NCBI RefSeq assembly: GCF_001592735.1
Contig: NZ_LUKE01000001.1
Span: 992,001-1,056,000 of the forward strand
Reading direction: 5' to 3'
Origin: Bdellovibrio bacteriovorus
GTDB taxonomy: Bacteria; Bdellovibrionota; Bdellovibrionia; Bdellovibrionales; Bdellovibrionaceae
Length of the DNA stretch: 64,000 nt
Position 1 is the stretch's first letter; every line of letters begins with the position of its first letter. The notes under the pieces are model-generated. The model made no database searches, was not told the origin of the DNA, and saw only the letters and a list, made by a program, of their open reading frames with translations. Shown here piece after piece: positions 18,377 to 26,669 of the stretch. A program made the position numbers and the translations under genes.

Positions 18377-19669
18377 TTGAAAGCACTTGGACGTCATATA
18401 TTGGTTGAATTTAATAGCTGTAACTCAGAAATCCTAAACGATGTTTCAGCGATTGAAAAAGCGATGGTCGAAGCCGCCCAAACAGCCGGCGCCACAGTTA
18501 TCAACTCTACCTTTCATCACTTTTCCCCCTGGGGTGTCAGTGGTGTGGTGGTCATCCAAGAAAGTCATCTCGCGATCCATACGTGGCCTGAATATCGTTA
18601 CGCTTCTGTGGATCTTTTCACTTGCGGCGATTCGGTCGACCCTTGGGTTTCTTTTGAATTTTTAAAAAAAGCCTTCCAAGCCAACTACTCGGCTTTAGAA
18701 CTTAATCGCGGCTCGTTGTCCGTGATCGAAAAAACGGATTTCAAACCGAACACTATTCGTACCGAACCTTCTTTTGATCTTAAAAAAGGTTATCAAATTG
18801 ATCGCAATGTTTGGTTCACGGATAAAGACGAAAATCAGGCCTTATCTTTACGTTACACGGGCGATGTTTTATTTGACGAAAAGACACCTTACCAACGTGT
18901 TCGCGTTTTAGAGTCCTTTTCTCACGGCAAGTTTTTGGCCATCAATAATATGGTGATGTGTACTGAACGCGACGAAGCTCACTATCACGAAATGATGGTC
19001 CATCCGATCATGCAAAGCTTGGGTGATGCTAAAAATATTCTAGTCATCGGGGGCGGCGATGGGGGGACTATTCGCGAAATTTTCCGCTATGATCACGTCA
19101 ACAAGGTGACCATGGTTGAAATTGATGAAGCGGTCGTGCGCGCTTCTAAAGAACATTTGCCAAAAATCTCTGCCGCATTTTCTCATCCAAAATTGGAACT
19201 GATCATTGGCGATGGCATTCAGTTTGTTAAAGACGCTAAGCCTGGCGCTTACGATTTGATTATCGTGGATGGCTCGGACCCGATCGGCCCGGCAAAAGGT
19301 CTTTTCACAACAGAATTTTATGAAAATTGCAAAAAGGCCTTAAAAGACGGTGGGGCGGTGATCACGCAAGGTGAATCCCCGATGTTCCATGAAACTACTT
19401 TTGTAGAGTTAAATAAATGTCTAAAAGGTATTTTCGGTAAAGACCAGGTCCACACGATGATCTTTCACGCCACGACTTATCCGTCGGGGATGTGGAGCTT
19501 ACAAATCGGTGTCAAGGGGTCTCGCCATCCCGCCGTGGACTTTGATAAAAACAAGGCTCAGGCTTTTTCAAGTGCTAAAGGACTTCGCTATTACAACGAA
19601 GACCTGCATGCGGCAGCATTTGCTCTGCCGACATTTGTAAAGTCGATGCTTGCGGAAAATAAGAATTAA
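18377..19669 (+). CDS. speD-speE: Bifunctional S-adenosylmethionine decarboxylase / spermidine synthase fusion
   Basis: 430 residues from the TTG at 18377 (protein begins [12 protein letters not shown], the normal SpeD start). Residues 1 to about 120 are a class 1B Spe[20 protein letters not shown] with the E62-S63 self-cleavage site giving the pyruvoyl group, plus His68 (IHTWPE) and Cys83 (FTCGD). From about 140 on is a SpeE aminopropyltransferase: [45 protein letters not shown] and [12 protein letters not shown]. One chain could make decarboxylated SAM and transfer its aminopropyl group to putrescine. Such fusions are known in some bacteria. No speA/C gene is nearby. Confidence 0.93.
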   Translation: MKALGRHILVEFNSCNSEILNDVSAIEKAMVEAAQTAGATVINSTFHHFSPWGVSGVVVIQESHLAIHTWPEYRYASVDLFTCGDSVDPWVSFEFLKKAFQANYSALELNRGSLSVIEKTDFKPNTIRTEPSFDLKKGYQIDRNVWFTDKDENQALSLRYTGDVLFDEKTPYQRVRVLESFSHGKFLAINNMVMCTERDEAHYHEMMVHPIMQSLGDAKNILVIGGGDGGTIREIFRYDHVNKVTMVEIDEAVVRASKEHLPKISAAFSHPKLELIIGDGIQFVKDAKPGAYDLIIVDGSDPIGPAKGLFTTEFYENCKKALKDGGAVITQGESPMFHETTFVELNKCLKGIFGKDQVHTMIFHATTYPSGMWSLQIGVKGSRHPAVDFDKNKAQAFSSAKGLRYYNEDLHAAAFALPTFVKSMLAENKN

Positions 19670-20446
19670 TTAAAGCTCAAAGAAAGTTGTCGAAACCAGG
19701 TATTGGGTATTTCCGGTACCTGGTGAATAATAGATCCCGATGGAAGGGCGAGAGAACATTTCTTTAGGTCGGAATTGCGACCAGGCCACCCCGGCCCCTG
19801 AGTGCATTTGTTCATAAGGGGAAAGTCCCGCATCGCGGAGCCAACCATAAGCAAAAGTCAGCCACTCGCGGTCTTTCATTTGCCATTGAACGTCGACGCC
19901 CCATTCGGTCTTAGCTTCCATCGAACGCACGAATGTCAGGCCATTTGTGGAGTCCACATAACCCGTTACGCGGTTTAAAAATGGAGAGATTGTGAAGTCA
20001 GATCCCTCAGGATGATAGTTAAAACCAATTTGGGCCGAATTTAAAACTAGGTCCGGGCGTTCCACGATGACCCCGTCATCGTTTTTAACTTCCGAGCGGA
20101 AGCGAGTTTGGGTGGCTGATAAGGCGCCATCGATTTCTTCACTTTTATAGAAATTCAATTTACCCGTAAAGTTGCTGCTACCTGGAGCCGTGGTATAAAA
20201 CATCGGAACTACGCCGACTTCCAAACGAGGAAAAATGCCAACGCTTAAAGAGTTGGCTAAAAGATTCGCGTTGATATTAGCACCCGAGGTCCGCTGAAAA
20301 CCCACTTGCCATTGCGGCAAAGTGCGCGCTGTTGTACTGACCACCGGATTAAAGATAATCCGCCGAGGGGGAACGGGATCCCAGTCGCTCTGCGCAGCTG
20401 CAGAGAAACCCATAGTCATGATCATGAAAAATGATAACCAACGCAT
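19670..20446 (-). CDS. Exported beta-rich protein, probable outer-membrane barrel
   Basis: 258 residues with signal peptide MRWLSFFMIMTMGFSAAA (cut near residue 18). The mature chain alternates polar and hydrophobic residues with many aromatic belts (WQVGFQRTS, IGFNYHPEG, FAYGWLRDAG) and ends in an aromatic strand TTFFEL, which fits a 10-14-strand barrel. No family recognised. The stop codon directly abuts that of the convergent SpeD-SpeE gene with no spacer, so no terminator fits between them. Confidence 0.6.
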   Translation of the reverse strand: MRWLSFFMIMTMGFSAAAQSDWDPVPPRRIIFNPVVSTTARTLPQWQVGFQRTSGANINANLLANSLSVGIFPRLEVGVVPMFYTTAPGSSNFTGKLNFYKSEEIDGALSATQTRFRSEVKNDDGVIVERPDLVLNSAQIGFNYHPEGSDFTISPFLNRVTGYVDSTNGLTFVRSMEAKTEWGVDVQWQMKDREWLTFAYGWLRDAGLSPYEQMHSGAGVAWSQFRPKEMFSRPSIGIYYSPGTGNTQYLVSTTFFEL

Positions 20447-20593
20447 GCCCGGGGCATTTACAAGAAAAGTGCCAAGAAGAAGGCAAGTATCCGCAATTTA
20501 AAGGCTATTTCAGCCCTTTGCGACCTCACCCACCTTGCAATTCTTACTTGGGTATACAGCCCATTGACACCCCAAGGACCAAAAAAATCTGAA

Positions 20594-21127
20594 CTATTTT
20601 TTATTTTTCTTATCCTTAAAAAGTGGAAGATAGCGACCATAACCTTTGGCCTCCATCTCTTCTAAAGGAATGAATTTAAGAGCGGCCGAATTAATGCAAT
20701 AGCGTTTTCCGCCCTTATCTTTGGGACCATCGTCAAACAAATGCCCTAAGTGAGAATCAGCCCCTTTTGAACGAAGTTCGGTTCGTTCCACAGACAGTTC
20801 ACGATCGGGGCGTGTGGTCACCGCATTTTCATCAATAGCTTTGGTAAAGCTGGGCCACCCAGTACCAGAATCATATTTGTCTGTAGAGCTAAACAAAGGC
20901 TCGCCACTAACAATATCGACATAAATTCCGTCACGCTTATTGTTCCAATAAAGATTATCGAAAGGTTTTTCAGTCGCCGCTTGCTGAGTGCATTGATACT
21001 GCATGGGTGTCAGGGTTTTTTTAAGTTCCGCGTCTGAAGGTTTTTTATATTCTTTATTATCTTTAGCAAACGCCGTTCCTGAAAAAATCAGACTTAAAGC
21101 CAAAACCGAATTCATCATAAAAGACAT
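20594..21127 (-). CDS. msrB: Exported peptide methionine-(R)-S-oxide reductase
   Basis: 177 residues. Signal peptide [21 protein letters not shown], then a complete MsrB domain: [42 protein letters not shown] and [11 protein letters not shown] with the catalytic Cys. The four Cys that bind zinc in many MsrB proteins are absent, so this is the zinc-free form. The Cys in YQC may act as resolving Cys. It repairs oxidised methionine in periplasmic proteins. ATG with AAGGAG upstream. It lies 17 bp after the FMN-reductase-like gene and may share its transcript. Confidence 0.92.
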   Translation of the reverse strand: MSFMMNSVLALSLIFSGTAFAKDNKEYKKPSDAELKKTLTPMQYQCTQQAATEKPFDNLYWNNKRDGIYVDIVSGEPLFSSTDKYDSGTGWPSFTKAIDENAVTTRPDRELSVERTELRSKGADSHLGHLFDDGPKDKGGKRYCINSAALKFIPLEEMEAKGYGRYLPLFKDKKNKK

Positions 21128-21144
21128 AACGACTCCTTAAAAAA

Positions 21145-21711
21145 TTAAAGCCAACGCCGACGAGGATTTTTCTTATCCACCGGCCAAACAGTCCAAGACG
21201 TTTTCAAATCACAAGCAATTAAAAAATTCTGCAGAACCAAGGACACGTCCCCTTTTTGCCAAAAATCGTCGGCAAAAGAAGACTTAGCTTTTAAAGCAAT
21301 ATCCGAAACCAAAGAATAAACCATCCCACTCATAGGGGGAATCAAAAAGCCAAAAGTAGAAAGCACCCCCTGCAGCCGAGAAAGTACACCCTTACCGCCC
21401 ACAGAATGCATCAAAACAAAAACCGAAACCGGTTTCCCCACTAGCCGAGACGACCCCTCAAGCGAAGTAATGTCTTCCAAGAAAGCCTGCAAAGGACTGC
21501 CCCAAGAATCCCAATAAGTCCCGGTAACAAAGATAAACCCATCAGCAGCTTCCATCTCTTTACGCAAAGAACCCGAAAAAGAAGTCTGAGCCAAATGCAC
21601 AACCCGACAAGAGGCCTGACCTTTAAGCGATTTCTCAACCAACTTAACCCAAGCCCCACAATTACCAACCCCACCAGAAGGACTCCCATTAAAAATCAAA
21701 ACCTTACGCAC
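21145..21711 (-). CDS. NADPH-dependent FMN reductase / flavodoxin-fold protein
   Basis: 188 residues from the GTG at 21711, with a G-rich ribosome site just upstream; a TTG 21 nt earlier is less likely. It opens RKVLIFNGSPSGGVGNCGAW, the flavodoxin-fold FMN phosphate loop. FIFVTGTYWDSWGSPLQAFLED follows, the isoalloxazine-binding and dimer region of the NADPH:FMN reductase family. The coding strand is unusually rich in G and T at codon third positions compared with its neighbours. It could be a quinone or azo reductase, but the substrate is unknown. Confidence 0.72.
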   Translation of the reverse strand: MRKVLIFNGSPSGGVGNCGAWVKLVEKSLKGQASCRVVHLAQTSFSGSLRKEMEAADGFIFVTGTYWDSWGSPLQAFLEDITSLEGSSRLVGKPVSVFVLMHSVGGKGVLSRLQGVLSTFGFLIPPMSGMVYSLVSDIALKAKSSFADDFWQKGDVSLVLQNFLIACDLKTSWTVWPVDKKNPRRRWL

Positions 21712-21846
21712 AAAAAAACCCCCACCAACCAATCATCCCAAAACCCGACAAAAAAACAACGCGAAACAAAAAAAGCACAAAGCCCCCTCCAACGCGCTCT
21801 AGTTTTAGCGAACGAAGAAAGACACATCGATCCTAGCAATGATTTA

Positions 21847-21982
21847 TTTTAGAGAGGGGCTGGATTTCCATTTCGCAGGAGGCTTCGCCGGCGCATGGAT
21901 GCGCGAACCGCCCGAACGGGCGGCGGCGACAGAGGCACGATGCCGACCTCCGGAGAAGTGGGAAGCCAGCCCGTCTCTAAAA
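21847..21982. repeat. 136-bp long-stem, multi-hairpin palindromic element
   Basis: Outer arms 21847-21863 and 21966-21982 match at 16 of 17 positions; pairing continues inward to about 36 pairs with few mismatches (21847-21882 with 21947-21982). The interior folds into a branched core: TCGCCG/CGGCGA encloses two hairpins, GCGCAT-GG-ATGCGC and CCGCCCG-AA-CGGGCGG, and a separate GGCA-CGA-TGCC hairpin follows. It is GC-rich amid AT-rich DNA, with no coding frame. It lies between the FMN reductase gene (minus) and the BON gene terminator. It could be a mobile palindromic repeat or a structured RNA; I match it to no known family. Confidence 0.65.
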
Positions 21983-22021
21983 CAAATCCAGTGTTATGAA
22001 AACCGATAAGAACTATCTACG

Positions 22022-22058
22022 AGAGAAAAAAAGAGGACGCCTTGGAGAAAGGCGTCCT
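22022..22058 (-). terminator. Rho-independent terminator of the BON-domain gene
   Basis: AGGACGCC (22034-22041) and GGCGTCCT (22051-22058) form an 8-bp stem. On the minus strand it is followed by a seven-T tract. It lies 31 bp beyond the stop of the BON gene. Confidence 0.85.
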
Positions 22059-22089
22059 GACGTATGGAGGGATGGGAATAGGACCTTCA

Positions 22090-22608
22090 TCACGAATTTT
22101 CACCGTTCATCAAGAGACCTCCTTCTTCTTCATAAAGTGGTGCTCGACGAGGCGGATATTTGATTTCAATGAAATTCAAAACATCTCGCACTCCCGAGAG
22201 CTCCCACGCAGAGGCCACGGCCATGGCTTTAAGTCGTGGTCGGAAGACTTCACCTTCCAATTTGACAATACCATCAGCGACATCGACCTCAATATGTTCA
22301 CCACCAATTTTAATAATTTCGTCTATTTGTTCCTTTAATATTTTTAAAATCTCTTCATCTGAGCGGTAATAATCACCGGGTACCACGATGCGATCTTCAA
22401 TGCTCCAGACACCTTCGGTTTCAGAAAGAACTTCTAAAGCCGCATTTTTTTTATAAGAAGTGTCCACAAAGCCACTGACGATAATGACACCATTACGGAC
22501 CACGATATTAAGGTCAGCCGTACTGACACGTTTATCCCATTTGATGCGATCTCGCAAAATCCGCGAAAGCTCGCCATCTGAATGATTTTTCATTTGAAGA
22601 GAGTTCAT
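22090..22608 (-). CDS. BON-domain protein (two BON repeats)
   Basis: 172 residues from ATG 22608, chosen for GAAGGAG eight nt upstream; an upstream GTG overlaps that site. Two BON modules are visible: LSRILRDRIKWDKRV...VVRNGVIIVSGFVDT (about 12-80) and EILKILKEQIDEI...VADGIVKLEGEVF (about 85-150). BON domains bind phospholipid surfaces or osmolyte-related partners. There is no export signal, so it is probably cytoplasmic. It is 28 bp downstream of hpf, so both may be expressed in the same stress or stationary-phase transcript. Confidence 0.85.
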   Translation of the reverse strand: MNSLQMKNHSDGELSRILRDRIKWDKRVSTADLNIVVRNGVIIVSGFVDTSYKKNAALEVLSETEGVWSIEDRIVVPGDYYRSDEEILKILKEQIDEIIKIGGEHIEVDVADGIVKLEGEVFRPRLKAMAVASAWELSGVRDVLNFIEIKYPPRRAPLYEEEGGLLMNGENS

Positions 22609-22636
22609 AATATGCTCCTTCACAATCCTTCTATTT

Positions 22637-23026
22637 CTAGAACGTATTCAACCACTCAAAATCAGTAAGTTGAGCATCGGTTTCTAAAGCGCGGTCGCGG
22701 CGGCGATGTTGTTGTTTTAAAGATGACTGTTTACTTAAGATCACCTTTAAAGCCCCCGTACATTTAGCGACACAAGTTCTGAAGTTAGGATCTGATTTCT
22801 GCACTTTAAGCGGATTTTTCATCCAGCTTGTTTTGACCAGGATCTCACACATATAGTTCGGTCTGCGTGCATTAGTTCGATGGCGATCCGTTTCCACGCG
22901 AACTGTTACATGGGCATCACTATCGTATCTAAGGAAATCGCTTAAGATCTTCTCAACTCTTTCCATCAAATAATTTTCAAGGTTTTCAGTTCTAGTGATG
23001 TCTCTGTAGTAGATGTCTGTTTGCAT
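22637..23026 (-). CDS. hpf: Ribosome hibernation promoting factor (short HPF/RaiA family)
   Basis: 129 residues from ATG 23026, preceded by GAGGAGGT; an ATG 18 nt further up is less likely. MQTDIYYRDITRTENLENYL, then VEKILSDFLRYDSDAHVTVRVETDRH, shows the S30AE beta-alpha-beta-beta-beta-alpha pattern. The C-terminal tail is basic and Gln-rich (KQQHRRRDRALE). These proteins sit in the decoding site of idle 70S ribosomes and protect or dimerise them. There is no long C-terminal dimerisation domain, so it is the short form. Confidence 0.82.
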   Translation of the reverse strand: MQTDIYYRDITRTENLENYLMERVEKILSDFLRYDSDAHVTVRVETDRHRTNARRPNYMCEILVKTSWMKNPLKVQKSDPNFRTCVAKCTGALKVILSKQSSLKQQHRRRDRALETDAQLTDFEWLNTF

Positions 23027-23229
23027 ATCTACCTCCTCGTACACACATTATCGCCGGGTTGAACATATCTGATAAATATATAATATCGATGACATACTTA
23101 GGATAAAGTTATATATTAAAACAGACCTTAAATTGATTTCATTGGAAGTTCGATAGGTTAGCGACTCAAAGCTAACGACCAGTTCCAAAAAGGAGCTGAA
23201 AAACGCATGTCACACGGGGGTCCAGATTT
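23027..23229. promoter_or_regulatory. Divergent regulatory region between hpf and the LysR gene
   Basis: 203 bp, AT-rich near the middle (ATATATAATATCG). Toward the LysR side are GGTTAGC/GCTAAC at about 23157-23177 and CAGTTCC-N5-GGAGCTG at about 23181-23200. A possible 19-codon upstream frame starts at ATG 23207 (GGAG 11 nt before) and runs across the LysR start in another frame. A -10-like GATAAT on the minus strand near 23047 may serve hpf. All of this is weak. Confidence 0.35.
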
Positions 23230-24156
23230 ATGTTCAATTACAACCACTTATATTACTTTTATGTAACATCCAAGCTTGGTGGCGTAAGTAACGCCGCTCA
23301 ATACCTGCATATTAGTCAGCCCTCGCTCAGCTCACAACTTAAAGTGCTAGAATCCACGATAGGACAAAAGCTATTTGAAAAAAAAGGACGTCGACTGCAA
23401 CTGACTTCGGATGGTGAAACTGCTTTTGCGTACGCAAAAAAGATGTTTGATGTCGCCAACGAATTTGCTGAGTCCATCAAATCACCCACTGACAAACAAA
23501 GCCAACGCATCCGCATTGGTGTCACTGATCAAGTCGAGCGTCCTTTCATCGCGGATCTTTTAAGTCCCTTGATTCGCGATCAAAAAAAGGGGATCGAAAA
23601 AACTTTCTTCGTTAGCTCGGCGCCGTCTGAAATATTAGTCAACCAACTGCGCAGCGAAGAGATCGACCTTGTATTGACCAACAAACCCATTTACGCCGAC
23701 GACGTGGAAGAACTTGCCTCCGCCAGCCTGCCCGTGAACCTGTTGGTTTCTTCTAAGAACCTAAAAGAATTTAAAATCCGTCTTTCACGAAACACCTCGG
23801 CGGCAGAATTTATTCGCTTAGCTCCGTGGGGGATGATCATCCCTTCCTATAAAATGAAATTGCGCCACGAAACAGATCTCTTCATGCAAGAAATCAAGTC
23901 GCGCAAAAAAGCCGTCTTTGAATCCGACATCATGTCGGTGGTGGGCCGCGCGATCGTGGACGGTGCAGGCATCGGATTTTTGCCGGTCGCTTACGTGTAT
24001 GATGAAATCCGCGATGGCATCTTAACCACTCTTGGACCAAAAACCGGGTACTGGAAACATAATTTGTATTTGCTAGGAAGAAAAAACGCTGCTCATGACG
24101 ACACCATTGATGAAGTAAAAAACTCGGTGAAGCGCTTAGAAAAGCTTGTGAAGTAA
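23230..24156 (+). CDS. LysR-family transcriptional regulator, NhaR-like
   Basis: 308 residues. The N-terminal winged HTH reads MFNYNHLYYFYVTSKLGGVSNAAQYLHISQPSLSSQLKVLE, split by the typical helix pattern; the N-Y-N-H-L-Y-Y-F opening is the wording of NhaR-type LysR proteins. A linker helix follows and then a periplasmic-binding-protein-like effector domain (about 90-300). NhaR homologues answer Na+/H+ and envelope stress. It is divergent from hpf and 85 bp ahead of the MerR-Lon fusion. No nhaA is in the window, so the target is unknown. Confidence 0.87.
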   Translation: MFNYNHLYYFYVTSKLGGVSNAAQYLHISQPSLSSQLKVLESTIGQKLFEKKGRRLQLTSDGETAFAYAKKMFDVANEFAESIKSPTDKQSQRIRIGVTDQVERPFIADLLSPLIRDQKKGIEKTFFVSSAPSEILVNQLRSEEIDLVLTNKPIYADDVEELASASLPVNLLVSSKNLKEFKIRLSRNTSAAEFIRLAPWGMIIPSYKMKLRHETDLFMQEIKSRKKAVFESDIMSVVGRAIVDGAGIGFLPVAYVYDEIRDGILTTLGPKTGYWKHNLYLLGRKNAAHDDTIDEVKNSVKRLEKLVK

Positions 24157-24188
24157 ACTGACATCTGGTCCAGTAAGACATATTTTTT

Positions 24189-24209
24189 TTGACCTTTACG
24201 TTAGGTCAA
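24189..24209. promoter_or_regulatory. Inverted repeat TTGACCT-N7-AGGTCAA, probable operator of the MerR-Lon fusion
   Basis: Perfect 7-bp arms with a 7-bp spacer, ending 31 bp before the ATG at 24241. TTGACC could double as a -35 element, so a regulator bound here would sit across the promoter spacer, as MerR proteins do. Arm and spacer lengths equal those of the HAIR operator bound by the MerR-family heat-shock repressor HspR (CTTGAGT-N7-ACTCAAG); the arm sequences differ. Autoregulation is an inference. Confidence 0.6.
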
Positions 24210-24240
24210 TCTTTTACCTTTTTAAAAAATGAGGTGAAAA

Positions 24241-25326
24241 ATGGCAGAATGGCACACTATTGGACAATTTTCTAAAAAAGCAGATGTCTCTGCTCGCACG
24301 CTGCGAGTTTATGAAGAGATGGGGTTAATCCGCTCTCACTCGCGGGGCCAAAACGGGTATCGCTACTTCGAAGAGGGGCAGCTTGAGGTCTTAGAACGTA
24401 TTAAGTCTTTCAAAGGCTTTGGCTTCACGCTTAAGGAGATTCGCGCGTTACTTATTGCTGATATCGGCATGAACTCCGATAAGCTAGTAAGCTTTCTTAA
24501 CGGACGAATGGCGTCTCTCAACGAGCTTGAAACCGAAATCAGGGAACAGCGCCAAAGAATTCAGAATGCTCTGAGTATCTTAAAAGGAAAAGACCAGGCT
24601 CTTAAAGAGAATGAAAAGCTTGCGATCATGAAGCATTTTGAAGAATCCATTCCCATGATCACGGTTCGCGATTTTATATTATTCCCCGGCTCCTACATGG
24701 CTATTTTCGTGGGCCGAGAATTTACAAAAGCCGCAGTCAAGAAATCTCAGGCCGATTACAACGGAAAAATCGTGGTCCTAAGTCAAAAGGCTTTCGAAAT
24801 GAACGAGAAACCTGCCGTCGGAGAATTTTTTGACGTTGGAACCGTCAGCAAAATTATAGAGGCCAAAGATCTTCCGGACGGCACCATGAAATTGGTCGTC
24901 CACGCCGAAGAACGCTGTCATGTTGTGGACGTTTTAGAAAATGAACGCATAAGTTTGGCCAGATATTCTAAGCTTGAGCCTTTTTCTTATATTATTCCCG
25001 AAGAATCACGCAGCGAAATTCTTGAACAGATACAAAACCATATGATCGAAGGGAAAAAAAAGATTCGCCTTTTAGCGGATCTTCACAAGGTCAACAACGG
25101 CTATTCATTCTTGATGAGAGCCGCGGAAGCTATTTCTGTTTCCAAGCATACAAAAAACTCGACCTATAAAAAGACTTTCACCCCCGGGCTTTTCACGGTG
25201 GATGCCTATTCAGATGAAGATACTTCCGCGATTAATATGGATTTGCTAAGAACCCAAGAAATTTTGGCAGAGACCGACGGGTCTCAAAGCGCGCAGAAGC
25301 TCTTAGAGCTTCTGCGACAAAACTAA
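24241..25326 (+). CDS. MerR-type regulator fused to a Lon N-terminal (substrate-binding) domain
   Basis: 361 residues. Residues 4-72 are a MerR winged helix: WHTIGQFSKKADVSARTLRV, YEEMGLI, NGYRYF and IKSFKGFGFTLKEI. Residues about 77-120 form a coiled-coil helix. From about 137 the chain reads as the Lon N-terminal region: ITVRDFILFPG, FVGRE (156-160), KIVVLSQK, FFDVGTVSKIIEAKDLPDG and MKLVVHAEERCHVVDV. A helical part ends QEILAETD...AQKLLELL, like the end of the Lon N region just before its AAA+ domain. No Walker motif or Ser-Lys dyad follows; the protein stops. Likely a DNA-binding sensor of unfolded or Lon-type substrates. Its stop overlaps that of the M28 peptidase gene. Confidence 0.85.
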   Translation: MAEWHTIGQFSKKADVSARTLRVYEEMGLIRSHSRGQNGYRYFEEGQLEVLERIKSFKGFGFTLKEIRALLIADIGMNSDKLVSFLNGRMASLNELETEIREQRQRIQNALSILKGKDQALKENEKLAIMKHFEESIPMITVRDFILFPGSYMAIFVGREFTKAAVKKSQADYNGKIVVLSQKAFEMNEKPAVGEFFDVGTVSKIIEAKDLPDGTMKLVVHAEERCHVVDVLENERISLARYSKLEPFSYIIPEESRSEILEQIQNHMIEGKKKIRLLADLHKVNNGYSFLMRAAEAISVSKHTKNSTYKKTFTPGLFTVDAYSDEDTSAINMDLLRTQEILAETDGSQSAQKLLELLRQN

Positions 25327-26561
25327 TAAGGCTGACGAGCCGTGCTGTTGCCAAGATCCATCGCCATAACAAGCGCGATCTTAGTATAGAGCATCGAATG
25401 CTTAAAGTTTGATTCTGGAGAAACAACATCTTTCGCGGAATGGATATTTTTATTGCTTCCGCGGAAGGTGGCTTCAAACGGCATAAGTGCCGGATAGCCT
25501 TGACGATTCCAAGAAGCATGGTCGCTGCAACCATAACCGCACTTATCATCGACGATTTTCGCTTTTAGATAAGTGTCGTTCATCGCTTTTAAGTAATCTC
25601 TTAACCACGCACTAGTGAAATCATTCATGCTGCCAATAACGAATTCACCAGATCCTGGGAACAAGGTCATATCTAACTGAAGAACCGCAATCACATCCGC
25701 GTTGGCTGCTTTATAGCTCTTCGCAATTTCAGCTGAGCCCAAAAGACCGTTTTCTTCAGCCGCGTACCAGAAGATATCAATGGTACGTTGTGGTTGAGGT
25801 TGCGCGAGCAATATACGTAAAGCCTCAATCAAGTTCGCCGATCCCGAGGCATTGTCATCCGCACCCGGCGCGGTCTTACCGCCACCCCAGCTTTGGTTAA
25901 TAGAATCTAAGTGGCCCCCGAGAACAATGATTTCGTTAGGACGATCTTTACCAACCAAACGCACGTGCAAAGTGTTTTGCTTAGTTGATTTGTGCGGGAT
26001 TTCTTCGATCTGATACGGAATAGATCCCCCCGCCAACATAGCTTCTAAGCGCGTTTTCATTTCCGTCACATGGTAATTGGGCTGAGCACTTGTCGCTGTA
26101 CGATTTGGGAAGGCCGAAAGCCATTGCACGTAACTGCGCAAGTTTTCTTCACTCACTTCATTAAGGGCCGTTTGAATTTTCGGCTCTGCCATCAACGCCA
26201 ATGCACGGAAAGGGGCTCTGGAGTAAAGCTCTTCCTTGGCTTTCATATCGGCCATTGACGTAAGCATATGATCAAAACCTAAGCTCATAAGCCCCATGTC
26301 CTGACTCAGGTCTTCAAAACCACCGCATTTTCCAACTTTATGGGCACGCTCTTGAAGACGTTGTTGCATAACAGGGGTGATCACCGCATAGCCCACCTCG
26401 ACATATTCATCCTTGGCTAGGACCGGAATGTTCAAGGCGCGCAGGTCGTTGAGGTCCGCAAGCACGGGTTTTGTGTCAAAAGTCTCTAATGCGTGGACGT
26501 GGGCCTGGCCCAAATTCGCATAAGATGCGATGAGTAAAGCAGCCATCATGGCTTTTTTCAT
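25323..26561 (-). CDS. Secreted M28-family zinc aminopeptidase
   Basis: 412 residues. Signal peptide MKKAMMAALLIASYANLGQA. A pro-region of about 140 residues precedes the M28 catalytic domain, where all metal ligands are visible: GGHLDSI (His, Asp), GADDNASG (Asp), AEENGLLGS (catalytic Glu and Glu ligand), QLDM (Asp) and NIHSAKD (His). DDKCGYGCSDHASW probably holds a disulfide. It is of the leucyl-aminopeptidase type and would degrade peptides in the periplasm or outside, which suits a predator. It is convergent with the MerR-Lon gene, sharing the CTAA stop. Confidence 0.92.
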   Translation of the reverse strand: MKKAMMAALLIASYANLGQAHVHALETFDTKPVLADLNDLRALNIPVLAKDEYVEVGYAVITPVMQQRLQERAHKVGKCGGFEDLSQDMGLMSLGFDHMLTSMADMKAKEELYSRAPFRALALMAEPKIQTALNEVSEENLRSYVQWLSAFPNRTATSAQPNYHVTEMKTRLEAMLAGGSIPYQIEEIPHKSTKQNTLHVRLVGKDRPNEIIVLGGHLDSINQSWGGGKTAPGADDNASGSANLIEALRILLAQPQPQRTIDIFWYAAEENGLLGSAEIAKSYKAANADVIAVLQLDMTLFPGSGEFVIGSMNDFTSAWLRDYLKAMNDTYLKAKIVDDKCGYGCSDHASWNRQGYPALMPFEATFRGSNKNIHSAKDVVSPESNFKHSMLYTKIALVMAMDLGNSTARQPY

Positions 26562-26669
26562 ATTCAGTCCTTTGAAAAAAAGATAAGTCCACGATTAGCT
26601 TAGTAAAATTGTCCGCAAAATGGCAAAGACATTTAGCTTATTTAATGAACATAGTTTAGGATGCGCGCC

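Noticed and set aside
21847-21982. Known riboswitch (c-di-GMP-I, cobalamin, TPP) or hammerhead in the structured element
   Set aside because: None of the conserved core sequences of those classes could be found on either strand.
23207-23266. 19-codon upstream frame overlapping the LysR start
   Set aside because: The spacing to GGAG is long (11 nt) and the peptide has no features; kept only as a note in the control region.
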